Below are positions 23,112 through 32,080 of a DNA stretch of 64,000 nt, piece after piece. Within the stretch, counting starts at the first letter, position 1. Every line of letters begins with the position of its first letter. Below the pieces are notes generated by a model. The model did not search any database and was not told the DNA's origin. It saw only the letters and a program-made list of their open reading frames with translations. Source of the DNA: Pseudoselenomonas ruminantium (GTDB taxonomy: Bacteria; Bacillota; Negativicutes; Selenomonadales; Selenomonadaceae); contig SVBX01000015.1 of the NCBI GenBank assembly GCA_015058655.1, positions 1 through 64,000 on the forward strand. Direction: 5' to 3'. A program made the translations under genes and the position numbers.

Positions 23112-24020
23112 TCAGCTGAATCTCTCAACCTCTGCTGCCGTAGGAATCGAAGTCTGCGCCCCCTGCCTGGTTACGGCAATGGCAGCTGCCCTGGCACCAA
23201 AATCCATGGCTTCGATGAAATTGCAGCCTGTAAAGCAGTTCACAAAAGCAGCCAGGAAACAGTCACCCGCGGCGGTTGTATCAACAGTTTCTACCTTGTA
23301 AGCAGCAATCTTTTCCACTTTATCTGCCGTCACCCACAAAGTGCCCTCGCCCCCCATGGTCACCAGCACATTTTTCACGCCCTTGGCCAGCAGGGATTTA
23401 GCGGCTGTCACTATTTCTTCCTCTGTGCCGGTCGGCAGCCCCGTGAGCACCGCCAGCTCTGTCTCATTAGGCTTGGTTATGTCAACCATTGACCATAGCT
23501 CATCAGGCAGGTCAGACCTTGCCGGAGCCGGATCCAATACCACAGTCTTGCCATGTTTTTTGGCCAGCCTGGCCACAGCCGCCACGGAAGGAACAGGTAT
23601 TTCCAGCTGCATGACCACAGCATCAGCCTGGGCAATCAACTCCTCCCTTTCCCGCACCAGCGCTTCATCCACAGCAGCATTGGCTCCGGCAATTACGCTG
23701 ATGCTATTCTGGCCGCTGCTTTCGATTTCTATGAAAGCCTTGCCGGTTTCTGCACCGGGGATTCTTCGAACCCACGCCGTATTCACGGCAACACTTTCCA
23801 GATTCTCCAGAAGCTGCTTGCCAAAGGCATCACTCCCCACAGCTCCAATCATAGCAGTCTTTGCCCCCAACTTCCCCAAAGCATACGCCTGATTCGCTCC
23901 CTTGCCCCCCGGCACCAGCTTCATGCTCCGCGCCATGACAGTCTCCCCGGCCTGCGGCCGTCTGTCCATGTAAACCGCAAAATCCATATTCAAACTGCCA
24001 ATCACCAATACCCTATCCAC
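23112..24020 (-). CDS. rbsK: Ribokinase
   Basis: A 302-residue PfkB-family sugar kinase, which phosphorylates ribose to ribose-5-phosphate. Visible family features: VIGSLNMDFAVYMDRRPQAG, GGKGANQAYALGKLGAKTAM (first PfkB signature), IGAVGSDAFGK, and the catalytic VDTTAAGDCFLAAFVN near residue 245. The start is taken as GTG at 24020, nine bases behind GGAGG, giving the length and N-terminus usual for ribokinase. No ribose transporter is adjacent, so it may serve nucleoside salvage. The preceding gene encodes another small-molecule kinase. Confidence 0.92.
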   Translation of the reverse strand: MDRVLVIGSLNMDFAVYMDRRPQAGETVMARSMKLVPGGKGANQAYALGKLGAKTAMIGAVGSDAFGKQLLENLESVAVNTAWVRRIPGAETGKAFIEIESSGQNSISVIAGANAAVDEALVREREELIAQADAVVMQLEIPVPSVAAVARLAKKHGKTVVLDPAPARSDLPDELWSMVDITKPNETELAVLTGLPTGTEEEIVTAAKSLLAKGVKNVLVTMGGEGTLWVTADKVEKIAAYKVETVDTTAAGDCFLAAFVNCFTGCNFIEAMDFGARAAAIAVTRQGAQTSIPTAAEVERFS

Positions 24021-24108
24021 GCTTGTCAGCCTCCGTCCTTTGCCTTTCAACACACCCTATGCATGGTCATCGAAAACGCCTGCTCCGAATTTGTCCGCGC
24101 AGGATAGA

Positions 24109-24861
24109 TTACGCCCTGATAAAATCTCCATCCTCCTGCATATGCCAAACTTCATCCGCTGGAACGGTGTTATCAATAAGCCTTTTCACATTCACGCGGT
24201 CACTCTGCTCGTAGAAATTTACCGCTTCTGCTTCGCTCAATCCCCCCTGGATTTTTCTTTGTATCAGGCGCTGCCGCAAAAATTCCGGCCTGACCTCAAT
24301 GCTCAAGGTATAATCTGCCAGTTCTCGCAAATCGCGCCACTTAGGTTCATCAAGCAACAGCCAGTTGCCTTCCAGCAACAAAATATTGCCCGTCACCTGC
24401 TGAGCATCCTCAATGACATCATGGATTTTCCGATCATAGATTGGCCAGGTAGTATTTCCTTGCAAAGCTGATACTATCTTATGGCGCAAGCCATCCACAT
24501 CGAAAGTCTCCGGGGCGCCTTTAATGGACTTGAGAGTGATTTTTTGCCCCGCCCTCTCTAAATAGTGAGACTCCAGATACGTATTATGATAGTGGAAGCC
24601 ATCCATGCCCAAAGCCTGAATTTCCCTAATGTCCTGCCGTTCCCTGGAGATCTGCTCCAAGAATTGCAACAGGGTGGATTTCCCCGTTGCAGGAGGTGCT
24701 GCCAACAGCACCAGCAAAATTCCCTGCTTTTGTGCTTGCAGTTCCGTCATTTTTTGCAAAAGAGGCAGGAAAAGCGTATTGACTGTATGTTCATTGTACC
24801 TCACACGCTGTGGCAAGCCATTGATTGTCATATCATAAAATTTCCATAGTTTGGTTTCCAT
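24109..24861 (-). CDS. Nucleoside/nucleotide kinase family protein (uridine kinase-like P-loop)
   Basis: A 250-residue P-loop kinase related to uridine kinase/pantothenate kinase (COG1072/YFH7-like). The N-terminal third leads to the Walker A region LAAPPATGKSTLLQFLEQ (about residues 52-70); GMDGFHYHNTYLES holds the substrate-binding aspartate, and KGAPETFDVDGLRHKI is the family's lid segment. ILLLEGNWLLLDEPKWRDL is the Walker B-like strand. The true substrate is unknown; relatives phosphorylate fructose or nucleosides. It precedes the ribokinase gene by 88 bases on the same strand. Confidence 0.85.
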   Translation of the reverse strand: METKLWKFYDMTINGLPQRVRYNEHTVNTLFLPLLQKMTELQAQKQGILLVLLAAPPATGKSTLLQFLEQISRERQDIREIQALGMDGFHYHNTYLESHYLERAGQKITLKSIKGAPETFDVDGLRHKIVSALQGNTTWPIYDRKIHDVIEDAQQVTGNILLLEGNWLLLDEPKWRDLRELADYTLSIEVRPEFLRQRLIQRKIQGGLSEAEAVNFYEQSDRVNVKRLIDNTVPADEVWHMQEDGDFIRA

Positions 24862-24930
24862 GTTTTACCATCCTCTCTAAAATCCCTATTCGCTTCACCA
24901 TTCAGCACTTCTCAACTACAACCAGTCAGC

Positions 24931-27900
24931 CTACTGCCTCATTTCCTGATAAATCATCCCCGCCAAAGCGTGCATAATTGCTTCATACTTGCTCCTGTCA
25001 TCGAATATTGACTGGTAGCTCTCCTGCTGCTCGGTGTAGCTGTCCATGGCAGCGGTGTCGAAAGCTGTAGGGAAAATGCTTTCGGTGAAGATGAGGGCTT
25101 CGGAGGTTCTGGCGGAATCCCGAAGGTTTTCGTCCTTCATCAGCCGGTCATGGATAGCTTCGGCCACTACTTTATCCCCATCGGTGAATTCTCCCTTGAA
25201 GCGTTCATTGATACGCCTGAGAATTTCATCCAAGGTATTCCTGGCCTGTTTACCCACGGCTCCCTTCTTGGCAGCTGCTCCGTAGGGCACATTCTTCTTT
25301 TCCAACACAATGGCCCCGGCGAAGGTCTTATTCAGTTTGAAATACTCCAGTTTCAGCTTGCCATCAAGGTCAATGGGCTCTTTTTCCTCCACCGGCAAAA
25401 GTTTCAACAGATAGTACAGGAACATGTATTCTTCCTGCATGTCCCTGTCGAACATGCGAACTATCTGAGTTATGTAGCTGTACCAGCGGGTAAAACTCCG
25501 CACCTGTCGCCGAAATTGGTAGCGTTCCTCTGGGTTCTTCTCGTTGTAGTGGTCAGCCACTGGCTTCAGAATGCTGGTCATGCGCCCCAAGGCTCGCTCA
25601 TCCTGCCCGCCAGCTTTGCTCCACTCGCTGATGAAAGCAGAAATATCTTCTTCTCTGTACAACCCATAAGCCCGCAGTTCCTGCTGTGTCTTGTAAATCA
25701 GGTCAACATTGACCTCCTGGCTCAAGCTGGTTTCCTGATAGAAGGGCTGGAAGGCCGCCAATATTTCATCTTTGGTGTTGGCAAAGTCCAGTATAAAGGT
25801 GTCTGTCTTGCCGTCAAAGATGCGGTTGAGCCGTGAGAGTGTCTGCACTGCCTTGACTCCCTTGAGCTTCTTGTCCACTATCATGGTATGAAGCAAAGGC
25901 TCATCAAAACCTGTCTGGTACTTCTCCGCCACCACAAGGATATTGCCGTTTTCATGGAATTCGGCTTTCAGCTGGCTCTCGCTGATGTGGGAGCCATTTT
26001 CCCTTGTGTTCAAAGCAGGCTCGGTGTATTCCTCGCCCCCGTCCATGATAGAGCCGGAGAAAGCCACCAGCACCATGAGTTCGCTGTATTTCCGTCTCTT
26101 GATATATTCCCTGATGGCCTGTAAGCAGCGCACCGCCGCCAAACGAGAATCCGTGACCACCATCATTTTGCCCTTGCCACCGATGGCCTTGCTGGTGGTT
26201 TCCCTAAAGGTCTCCACGATTATCTGTGCTTTCTGGGTGATATTGTAGGGGTGGAGCTTCTGATACTTGCGGATAATCTTGGTAGCACGGCTTTCCGGCA
26301 ACTCCGGGTTATCCTCCATAGACTTGGCAATGCGGAAGCAGGTGTCGTAGGTCATGTAGTTCTTCAGCACATCAAGGATGAATTCTTCCTCAATGGCCTG
26401 CCGCATGCTATAGATGTGGAAGGGGTGGAAACTGCCGTCCTCTGCTTCCTCACCAAACATTTCCAATGTCTGGGGCTTTGGTGTAGCAGTGAAGGCAAAG
26501 AAAGACAGGTTCTTGTGCTGGCCATGGGACAGCATTTCCTTGAGGATCTTGTCATCCTTGTCAAAGTCTTCCTCGGCCTTGCTCTCAAGTTCTGCGTACT
26601 CTCGCAGGGCATCTTCTGTATCAGCCAAAGCAGCCTTGAGTTTCAGGGCTGCTGTGCCCGTCTGGGAACTGTGAGCTTCATCCACAATGACGGCGAAGTT
26701 CCGTCCAGCCACCTTGTCCACTTCTTGATAGATAACCGGGAATTTCTGCAAAGTAGTGACGATAATCCTTGTGCCCTCGTTTATAGCATCTTTCAAATCC
26801 TGGGAGGTCTTGCCCTGCCCTATGGTAGCGATAAAGCCCTTTTTGTGCTCAAAGCCTGCAATGGTCTCCTGCAACTGCTGGTCAAGCACTGTACGGTCAG
26901 TGACGATAATGACGCTGCTGAAAATAATCCTGTCCTCGCTATCGTGCAGCCCCGCCAAACGATAAGCTGTCCAGGCGATGGAGTTTGATTTGCCTGAACC
27001 AGCACTATGCTGTATGAGGTAGTTGTGGCCGGAGCCATGCTTATGCACATGGGCAATGAGCTTACGCACCACATCCAGCTGATGGTAGCGGGGAAAAATA
27101 AGCCGCTTCTTTTTAGTGATTTTCACCGTGCCATCATCGAGGACTTGCTTCTCGTCCGTCACCTGCAAGTGAATGAACCGCTGCAATATGTCCATCATGC
27201 TGTCTTTCTGGAAGACCTGCTCCCAGAGGTAAGAGGTGGGATAGTTGTCCTTATTGGGCGGATTGCCCTTGCCCCCATCGACTCCGGCACCATTGGAACC
27301 TTGATTGAAAGGCAGGAAATAGGTTTTCTTCCCCTCCAGCCGGGTGGTCATCCACACATCCGTGTGATCAACGCAGAAATAGCCCAGGATACGCTTGTTG
27401 AACTGAAAGCAAATTTCCCGCGGGTCACGGTCATACATCCACTGCCGTTTGGCGTTCTCCACCGTCTGGCCGGTATACTGGTTCTTCAGCTCCCAAGCAA
27501 AGACAGGAATACCGTTCACCGCCAGCACCATATCTACAGACAGGGCATACTCCTGCGAGAACTGCCATTGCCGATTGCAGGTAATGACATTCTTTTCGTA
27601 AAGGGCTGCTGTAGTCTCGTTCAACCCCGAAACAGGCCGGAAGTAGCAGACCTTGAACTCCGTCCCCCGGTGCTTGAAGCCATGGCGGAGCACATGGACG
27701 AGGCCATGGGTATCGCAGGCCAAGTTAAAGGCCTGGGCAAACTTACGCTCTATATTGCCCGTATTTTGCAAGGCAAACCGCTTCCACGCCTTGGGCTGGG
27801 TGTCTTTGACGAAATTTATGAGGGTTTCCGTATACAGCCCCAGCTCCAGCTCATAGACGGACAAATTTTTCGTGTAGCCACCGGCAGGGGAGAGCATAAA

Positions 27901-27951
27901 GGCTTCTATGTCGCTCTCAAAGCGTTTTTCATTTGTTTCATCAACGCTCAT
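24931..27951 (-). CDS. hsdR: Type I restriction enzyme, R subunit (HsdR)
   Basis: A 1006-residue restriction and translocation subunit. The N-terminal nuclease carries the PD-(D/E)xK pattern with D140 and ELK at 154-156 (SVDMVLAVNGIPVFAWELKN). The SF2 motor follows: Walker A SAGSGKS (316-322), DEAH (424-427), FAFTATP and a second RecA lobe with KYQTGFDEPLLHTMIVDK. A helical C-terminal region contacts the methylase core. With HsdS and HsdM it would cut DNA lacking the host methylation. It is separated from hsdS by the PBECR4-like gene, an unusual but known position for extra defence genes. The ATG follows GAACGAGGTGCCAGC. Confidence 0.95.
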   Translation of the reverse strand: MSVDETNEKRFESDIEAFMLSPAGGYTKNLSVYELELGLYTETLINFVKDTQPKAWKRFALQNTGNIERKFAQAFNLACDTHGLVHVLRHGFKHRGTEFKVCYFRPVSGLNETTAALYEKNVITCNRQWQFSQEYALSVDMVLAVNGIPVFAWELKNQYTGQTVENAKRQWMYDRDPREICFQFNKRILGYFCVDHTDVWMTTRLEGKKTYFLPFNQGSNGAGVDGGKGNPPNKDNYPTSYLWEQVFQKDSMMDILQRFIHLQVTDEKQVLDDGTVKITKKKRLIFPRYHQLDVVRKLIAHVHKHGSGHNYLIQHSAGSGKSNSIAWTAYRLAGLHDSEDRIIFSSVIIVTDRTVLDQQLQETIAGFEHKKGFIATIGQGKTSQDLKDAINEGTRIIVTTLQKFPVIYQEVDKVAGRNFAVIVDEAHSSQTGTAALKLKAALADTEDALREYAELESKAEEDFDKDDKILKEMLSHGQHKNLSFFAFTATPKPQTLEMFGEEAEDGSFHPFHIYSMRQAIEEEFILDVLKNYMTYDTCFRIAKSMEDNPELPESRATKIIRKYQKLHPYNITQKAQIIVETFRETTSKAIGGKGKMMVVTDSRLAAVRCLQAIREYIKRRKYSELMVLVAFSGSIMDGGEEYTEPALNTRENGSHISESQLKAEFHENGNILVVAEKYQTGFDEPLLHTMIVDKKLKGVKAVQTLSRLNRIFDGKTDTFILDFANTKDEILAAFQPFYQETSLSQEVNVDLIYKTQQELRAYGLYREEDISAFISEWSKAGGQDERALGRMTSILKPVADHYNEKNPEERYQFRRQVRSFTRWYSYITQIVRMFDRDMQEEYMFLYYLLKLLPVEEKEPIDLDGKLKLEYFKLNKTFAGAIVLEKKNVPYGAAAKKGAVGKQARNTLDEILRRINERFKGEFTDGDKVVAEAIHDRLMKDENLRDSARTSEALIFTESIFPTAFDTAAMDSYTEQQESYQSIFDDRSKYEAIMHALAGMIYQEMRQ

Positions 27952-27991
27952 GCTGGCACCTCGTTCCTTTCATTCTACATTTTATCCTCCC

Positions 27992-28026
27992 AACAGAAAA
28001 GGCGAGCCTTGTGCCCGCCTTTCTGT
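27992..28026 (-). terminator. Terminator upstream of hsdR
   Basis: On the minus strand AACAGAAAGGCGGGC and GCTCGCCTTTTCTGTT form a hairpin with a T-rich 3' side. It would end transcripts coming from the PBECR4-like gene or from the promoter at 28140-28168, before hsdR. Confidence 0.65.
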
Positions 28027-28139
28027 TCATCGCATTCAGAGTAGCGAAACACTCACTGTTAAGTTTCTTGATTAGAGCCAAGAGAAGCTCTCTCGTTAAA
28101 TCTCTCATTTTGGGCTGAGATACACCACTTGTTGGTGTT

Positions 28140-28168
28140 AGTATAGCAAATTTATGCCAATTCAGCAA
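28140..28168 (-). promoter_or_regulatory. Predicted promoter at the end of the PBECR4-like gene
   Basis: TTGCTG, 17-base spacer, TATACT on the minus strand, covering the last codons of the nuclease gene. Transcription would give an RNA of about 130 nt ending at the hairpin 27992-28026, or read through into hsdR. Confidence 0.4.
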
Positions 28169-28769
28169 CATTCTTCAAAGAAGAATATAGCACCGTGCTT
28201 TCCTTGGTCTTGGTATTAACTTTCTTTTTATTAAGAATCGTAAACCTGTGCTGTCCTTCGGTGTAATCCTTCGCATCACGGAACAAGGAACGTGTAATAT
28301 AGCATGATTCTCCATCCTTGGATAAGAATACGTAGATTGCGATGTTCTTTCCGGCATCCGTGATGATGTAGTCTGCCGGGATGGCCGAAAATCTTGCCTG
28401 TCCATAACGGGCATCGAAACTGAATAGCTGATTATTCGCATCCAAGATATGCTCCAGCTGCCCAGCCAGCTTTATGCGTTCTATCAGCTTGCTATTAAGG
28501 AAATCGCTATGCTCTATCGTGGCAAGCGATATTTTCCCTCTTAATATCTCGTCAAATATTACGGCGGTGGATCGCTTACGCCGCAAACGCAATTGGTCAA
28601 TGTCCTTCAGCTTGTGAAGCCCAGCTATATGATGGAAATGTGAATTGTCAAATCCAATGGAAAGCTCAACCAGCTTTCCGGCGTGGGCAATGGCCAGTTC
28701 ATACCTTATATTTTTCAATTTTGCAAATGCTTTGGCTGATTCACGCAACCAATCAATCTGCTCTTCCAT
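28152..28769 (-). CDS. PBECR4-like nuclease domain protein, candidate RNA-cleaving toxin
   Basis: A 205-residue protein resembling the PBECR4 family (phage Barnase-EndoU-ColicinE5/D-RelE-like nucleases). The N-terminal strand-helix segment RYELAIAHAGKLVELSIGFD, followed by NSHFHHIAGLHKLKDI, matches the family's conserved H-x-AGLHKL core; the C-terminal half contains ARFSAIPADYIITDAGKNIA and FLSKDGESCYITRSLF, beta strands typical of this fold. RNase activity is expected from the family, not shown. The start is the ATG after GGGGATTTTT. It lies between hsdS and hsdR and directly behind a consensus promoter, a structured RNA and a terminator, the layout of a type III toxin-antitoxin pair. It could also be a simple accessory defence nuclease. 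Confidence 0.68.
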   Translation of the reverse strand: MEEQIDWLRESAKAFAKLKNIRYELAIAHAGKLVELSIGFDNSHFHHIAGLHKLKDIDQLRLRRKRSTAVIFDEILRGKISLATIEHSDFLNSKLIERIKLAGQLEHILDANNQLFSFDARYGQARFSAIPADYIITDAGKNIAIYVFLSKDGESCYITRSLFRDAKDYTEGQHRFTILNKKKVNTKTKESTVLYSSLKNVAELA

Positions 28770-28783
28770 AAAAATCCCCATGT

Positions 28784-28819
28784 ATGAAATAATAAAGGCT
28801 CTGCCGCAGCAGAGCCTTT
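28784..28819 (-). terminator. Terminator between the candidate RNA and the nuclease gene
   Basis: AAAGGCTCTGC pairs perfectly with GCAGAGCCTTT around a 4-base loop, followed on the minus strand by ATTATTT. The nuclease ATG is only about 25 bases further, so nuclease expression depends on read-through. Confidence 0.7.
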
Positions 28820-28968
28820 CGCACATTTTCTGTCAGCCAACTATTTCATGGCATAAGCTAGGTCGTGGCAACGTGCAAGCCCGGAAACGTGGCTCATCAT
28901 GGCAACGCATCCTAGCACGCCCCCATGAATCAACACCAATTAACAGACAATCAAGTCATCTGTTGTTA
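28784..28968 (-). ncRNA. Candidate structured non-coding RNA ahead of the PBECR4-like gene
   Basis: A transcript of about 185 nt is predicted from the consensus promoter at 28976-29004 to the terminator at 28794-28819. It folds into one long imperfect rod: 28935-28946 pairs with 28830-28840 (CTGTTAATTGGT with GTTGGCTGACAG, some wobble), CATGG with CCATG (28923-28927 with 28847-28851), GCTAGG with CCTAGC (28857-28862 with 28911-28916), and an inner AGCC/GGCT hairpin. CGTTGCCA occurs twice in the central part. No reading frame with a start site is present. It could be an antitoxin RNA for the nuclease; its length and rod shape also leave a 6S-like RNA as an alternative. Confidence 0.6.
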
Positions 28969-28975
28969 CAATTTA

Positions 28976-29004
28976 ATTATATGTCAGCTATATTGCATAG
29001 TCAA
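28976..29004 (-). promoter_or_regulatory. Consensus promoter of the candidate RNA
   Basis: TTGACT, 17 bases, TATAAT on the minus strand, immediately after the stop codon of hsdS. Its strength exceeds that of most promoters in the window and no protein-coding start lies behind it for 200 bases. Confidence 0.75.
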
Positions 29005-29019
29005 GAGATTTGTAATAAT

Positions 29020-30267
29020 TTACCGCTTCCCGGTGACATATTCGTAGATTAGGGATTTCTTGTAGGCTTCTAATTCGGTTAGAAGCTGCTCTTTCTTGGC
29101 GATAAGAGTATCAATGGCGGTGCATTTTTCGTCCAGATAGGAGGCAATGCAATCTTGCTCATCTATCGGAGGTAATGCAATCTTGTTGTTACCAAAATCT
29201 GCCATTGTGATATTCTGCATTGAAGCACTTGCACCTGTAGATATTTCAGAATAATAAGCTCTAGCAGGTATTGAATTTATTGCATACCAAAAGAATTTTA
29301 CATTATATTCCTTCTTCAAGTGTATCTTCCATAACTTGTCTGGCAAAAAAATATTCTCATAGTCTCTATCAACATAAGCACAAGAGCCAACCATGTTAGA
29401 TGTATTCATTCGACTTACAATAAGAGTATTCCCTTCAACAGGACATTTCAAGCGAACTTCTGCACTTTTTAATACAGCTTTTACTTCACTAGGAATAAAT
29501 ATCCCAGTAGACACTGCACTTGTCCTCAACACAAATTTTCCTGATTCACCTGATGTATCATCATCAGTAACTGCACTTAGGCCTGAACTTACATTAGTTA
29601 TACAATATTTCAATCGAACAAAATCCCAATTATTAGGTATCATCCCCCATCGCTTTACTCTGCTATCCTTCATTTCCCGCTTGCCCCGCACACCTTTGGT
29701 TACGGCACGGGTGATAAGGGATTGTTTGAGAGATTTATAGGTCTCAATAATTTCTTTGTTTTTTTCTATTAGATTTTCTATTACCACACATTTATTATGG
29801 AGCTTATTGGCTATTTTTTCTTGTTCATTTTTGGGTGGTAGAACAGTCTTTACATTTGCCACAACGCCGACACTCAACCCAGGTTGTGCCGCTGCATTAG
29901 AGGCATATTGATTAAGGTTCATGCCTTTTAGAAGTTCAAAAAGATATCCCGCATCAACAACAGGAGTTTTTGTGGTTATCCAAGCATGTTCAGTTGCCCA
30001 AAATTTACCTGATACTTCATGCACATTACCACATAAAGCCCCTTGTCTACCTACTAACAGACAGTCTCCTTCGTGGTTGTACTGACTATAATAACCACGC
30101 AAACCATTGCCACCATATACTTTATAGGCTCCCTTAGGAGCAATTTCGTTAGAGCTTAATGTTTTTCCTGCTTCAAAAGAACATAATCTCTTGAGAGAAA
30201 CTATTTTCCAATCTTCTGGAATCTCTCCAATCCATTCTACTCCGCTGTCCTTCATTTTTCTGCCCAT
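29020..30267 (-). CDS. hsdS: Type I restriction enzyme, specificity subunit (HsdS)
   Basis: A 415-residue specificity subunit with two target-recognition domains (about 10-150 and 215-365), each followed by a conserved helix: NEQEKIANKLHNKCVVIENL and DEQDCIASYLDEKCTAIDTL. Each domain begins with the WIGEIPEDW / RWGMIPNNW type sequence, as in the HsdS family. The DNA sequence of both recognition domains is clearly more AT-rich than the flanking genes, as expected for exchanged segments. The start ATG at 30267 overlaps the hsdM stop region and follows GAGGTGTGAT. Recognised DNA sequence unknown. Confidence 0.93.
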   Translation of the reverse strand: MGRKMKDSGVEWIGEIPEDWKIVSLKRLCSFEAGKTLSSNEIAPKGAYKVYGGNGLRGYYSQYNHEGDCLLVGRQGALCGNVHEVSGKFWATEHAWITTKTPVVDAGYLFELLKGMNLNQYASNAAAQPGLSVGVVANVKTVLPPKNEQEKIANKLHNKCVVIENLIEKNKEIIETYKSLKQSLITRAVTKGVRGKREMKDSRVKRWGMIPNNWDFVRLKYCITNVSSGLSAVTDDDTSGESGKFVLRTSAVSTGIFIPSEVKAVLKSAEVRLKCPVEGNTLIVSRMNTSNMVGSCAYVDRDYENIFLPDKLWKIHLKKEYNVKFFWYAINSIPARAYYSEISTGASASMQNITMADFGNNKIALPPIDEQDCIASYLDEKCTAIDTLIAKKEQLLTELEAYKKSLIYEYVTGKR

Positions 30268-30268
30268 A

Positions 30269-32032
30269 TCACACCTCATCAGCAAAGAGCTTATCCAAGC
30301 TTTCCTGTATATCCAGCTCTAATTCATGAATCCGTACTGATATTTCTTCCACTGGCTCCGGTGCTTCATACTTATAAAAATACCGTGTCATGGGAATCTC
30401 ATAGCCCACCTTCGTTTTCGTCTTGTCAATCCATGCATCCGAAACATAGGGCAGCACTTCGCGGGCGAAATATTCCTCAATATCTTCCTTCAAAGGGATA
30501 TTCTCCGTATCCCGCAAACTACTATCCGGCTCAGGCTTGCCGTTCTTCTTCCTGACGATTTCCCCCTGCTCATCCCGCAAGGGCCGCTCCACCACAATCT
30601 TATGATAGCCAAACTCAATGTTCTCAAAGACCTTGCTTTCGCAATGAATCCCCTCTCTATCACCATACACAGCCCCATCCCGGCACTCGCCGTAGGCTCT
30701 CACTATCAATTCCCGGCAAAGGTCGGTAATATCATTGCGCTTCGTGCCAATGCTCTTGCGGCGTGGCTCGGCGCAGCCGGAGGCATCTATCAGCTGGACT
30801 TTGCCCCGGCGGTGGGCAGGCTTATTCTTGTTCAGCACCCAAATATAAGTGCTGATGCCCGTGTTCATAAACATATCCGTGGACAGCTGGATAATGGCAT
30901 CCAGATAGTCATTTTCAATAATGTAACGACGGATTTCCGAAGGACCGCTTTCCGCATCACCGCTAAAGAGTGGAGAGCCATTCTGTATGATGGCCATTTT
31001 GCCATCGGCAGCCAGCTTTTTCAGCCCGTTCAGCACAAAAAGCTGCTGGCCATCCGAAATTTTCGGCAAGCCGGGGGCAAAGCGGCCCGTTTCGCCCTTC
31101 TTATGCTCCTTTTCCACTTCCTTTTTCTCCCGCTTCCAGTCAATGCCGAAGGGAGGATTGGAAATTATATACTGGAATGTGTAATCCTTGAACTGGTCTT
31201 CAGATAAGGTATCACCAAACCGCATATCATTTGGGTTGCCGCCACGGATCATCATATCGGCCTTGGCAATGGCATAGGTGGAAGGGTTGAACTCCTGACC
31301 GAACACCGACACATTCATTTTGTTGTTCAGCTGGTGGATGCGTTCCTCCATGCAGCCCAGCATCTGGCTGGTGCCCATGGCCATATCGTACACCGTGATA
31401 TTGCCGCCTTTAGACAGGTCAGCATCAGAGAGCAATATATCCGTCATAAGATATATAACATCCCGACTGGTGAAGTGTGCCCCAGCTTCCTCGCCAAAAC
31501 TCTCGGAGAAACGGCGTACCAAATCCTCAAAGATATAGCCGCAATCCACGGCACTGATTTTATCAGGGCCAAGATAACCCTTGTCGCTGGCAAATTCCTT
31601 GATAACCAAGTACAGGGTATTGGATTCCACCATGCGGCGAATAATGGTCTCAAAATCGAATTTTGAGAGCACATCCTGCACATTCTCCGAAAAACCGTTC
31701 AGATAGTCCCTGAAGTTATCCTCGATACTGTCTGCATCTGCCAGCAGCTTTTCAAAGGTAAACTTGCTGGTATTATAAAACTGATAGCCGGAAGCACGGG
31801 TCAGAAAGCCGGCGTTCACAGCCATATTCTTGACCTTCTCATAGGTTTCCTGCACCTTGTCATAGGTAGGCAACAGACAGTCATGGAACCGCTTCACCAC
31901 CGTCATGGGCAGGATAACCAAGCCATACTCATGGGGCTTGAACGGCCCACGGAGCACATCGGCCACGTTCCAGATAACGGTTGCTTTCTCGCTTATATTT
32001 ATGCCAACTTCACTGAATTTTTCATCTGACAA
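30269..32032 (-). CDS. hsdM: Type I restriction enzyme, methyltransferase subunit (HsdM)
   Basis: A 587-residue N6-adenine methyltransferase subunit. The N-terminal helical domain contains VLRGPFKPHEYGLVILPMTV; the AdoMet site is VYDMAMGTSQMLG (motif I, in which the usual DPACGTG is DMAMGTS) and the catalytic motif IV is ISNPPFG. GDAESGPSEIRRYIIENDYL and DMFMNTGISTYIWVLNKNK are family-typical. With two HsdS-bound copies it methylates the recognition site. The start is TTG at 32032, behind AGAGGAATG. It overlaps the following hsdS gene region. Confidence 0.94.
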   Translation of the reverse strand: MSDEKFSEVGINISEKATVIWNVADVLRGPFKPHEYGLVILPMTVVKRFHDCLLPTYDKVQETYEKVKNMAVNAGFLTRASGYQFYNTSKFTFEKLLADADSIEDNFRDYLNGFSENVQDVLSKFDFETIIRRMVESNTLYLVIKEFASDKGYLGPDKISAVDCGYIFEDLVRRFSESFGEEAGAHFTSRDVIYLMTDILLSDADLSKGGNITVYDMAMGTSQMLGCMEERIHQLNNKMNVSVFGQEFNPSTYAIAKADMMIRGGNPNDMRFGDTLSEDQFKDYTFQYIISNPPFGIDWKREKKEVEKEHKKGETGRFAPGLPKISDGQQLFVLNGLKKLAADGKMAIIQNGSPLFSGDAESGPSEIRRYIIENDYLDAIIQLSTDMFMNTGISTYIWVLNKNKPAHRRGKVQLIDASGCAEPRRKSIGTKRNDITDLCRELIVRAYGECRDGAVYGDREGIHCESKVFENIEFGYHKIVVERPLRDEQGEIVRKKNGKPEPDSSLRDTENIPLKEDIEEYFAREVLPYVSDAWIDKTKTKVGYEIPMTRYFYKYEAPEPVEEISVRIHELELDIQESLDKLFADEV

Positions 32033-32080
32033 ATCAATACATTCCTCTCTATCGATCTTGGTTCCCCGCTGATAACTTAT

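Noticed and set aside
28000..28107. Small minus-strand frame MRDLTRELLLALIKKLNSEC... between the nuclease and hsdR genes
   Set aside because: The start has no Shine-Dalgarno and the frame crosses a terminator hairpin and the hsdR ribosome-binding site; a small RNA is the better reading.
28784..28968. Candidate RNA as an SRP RNA
   Set aside because: The GGAAG tetraloop/asymmetric loop sequence of SRP RNA is absent.
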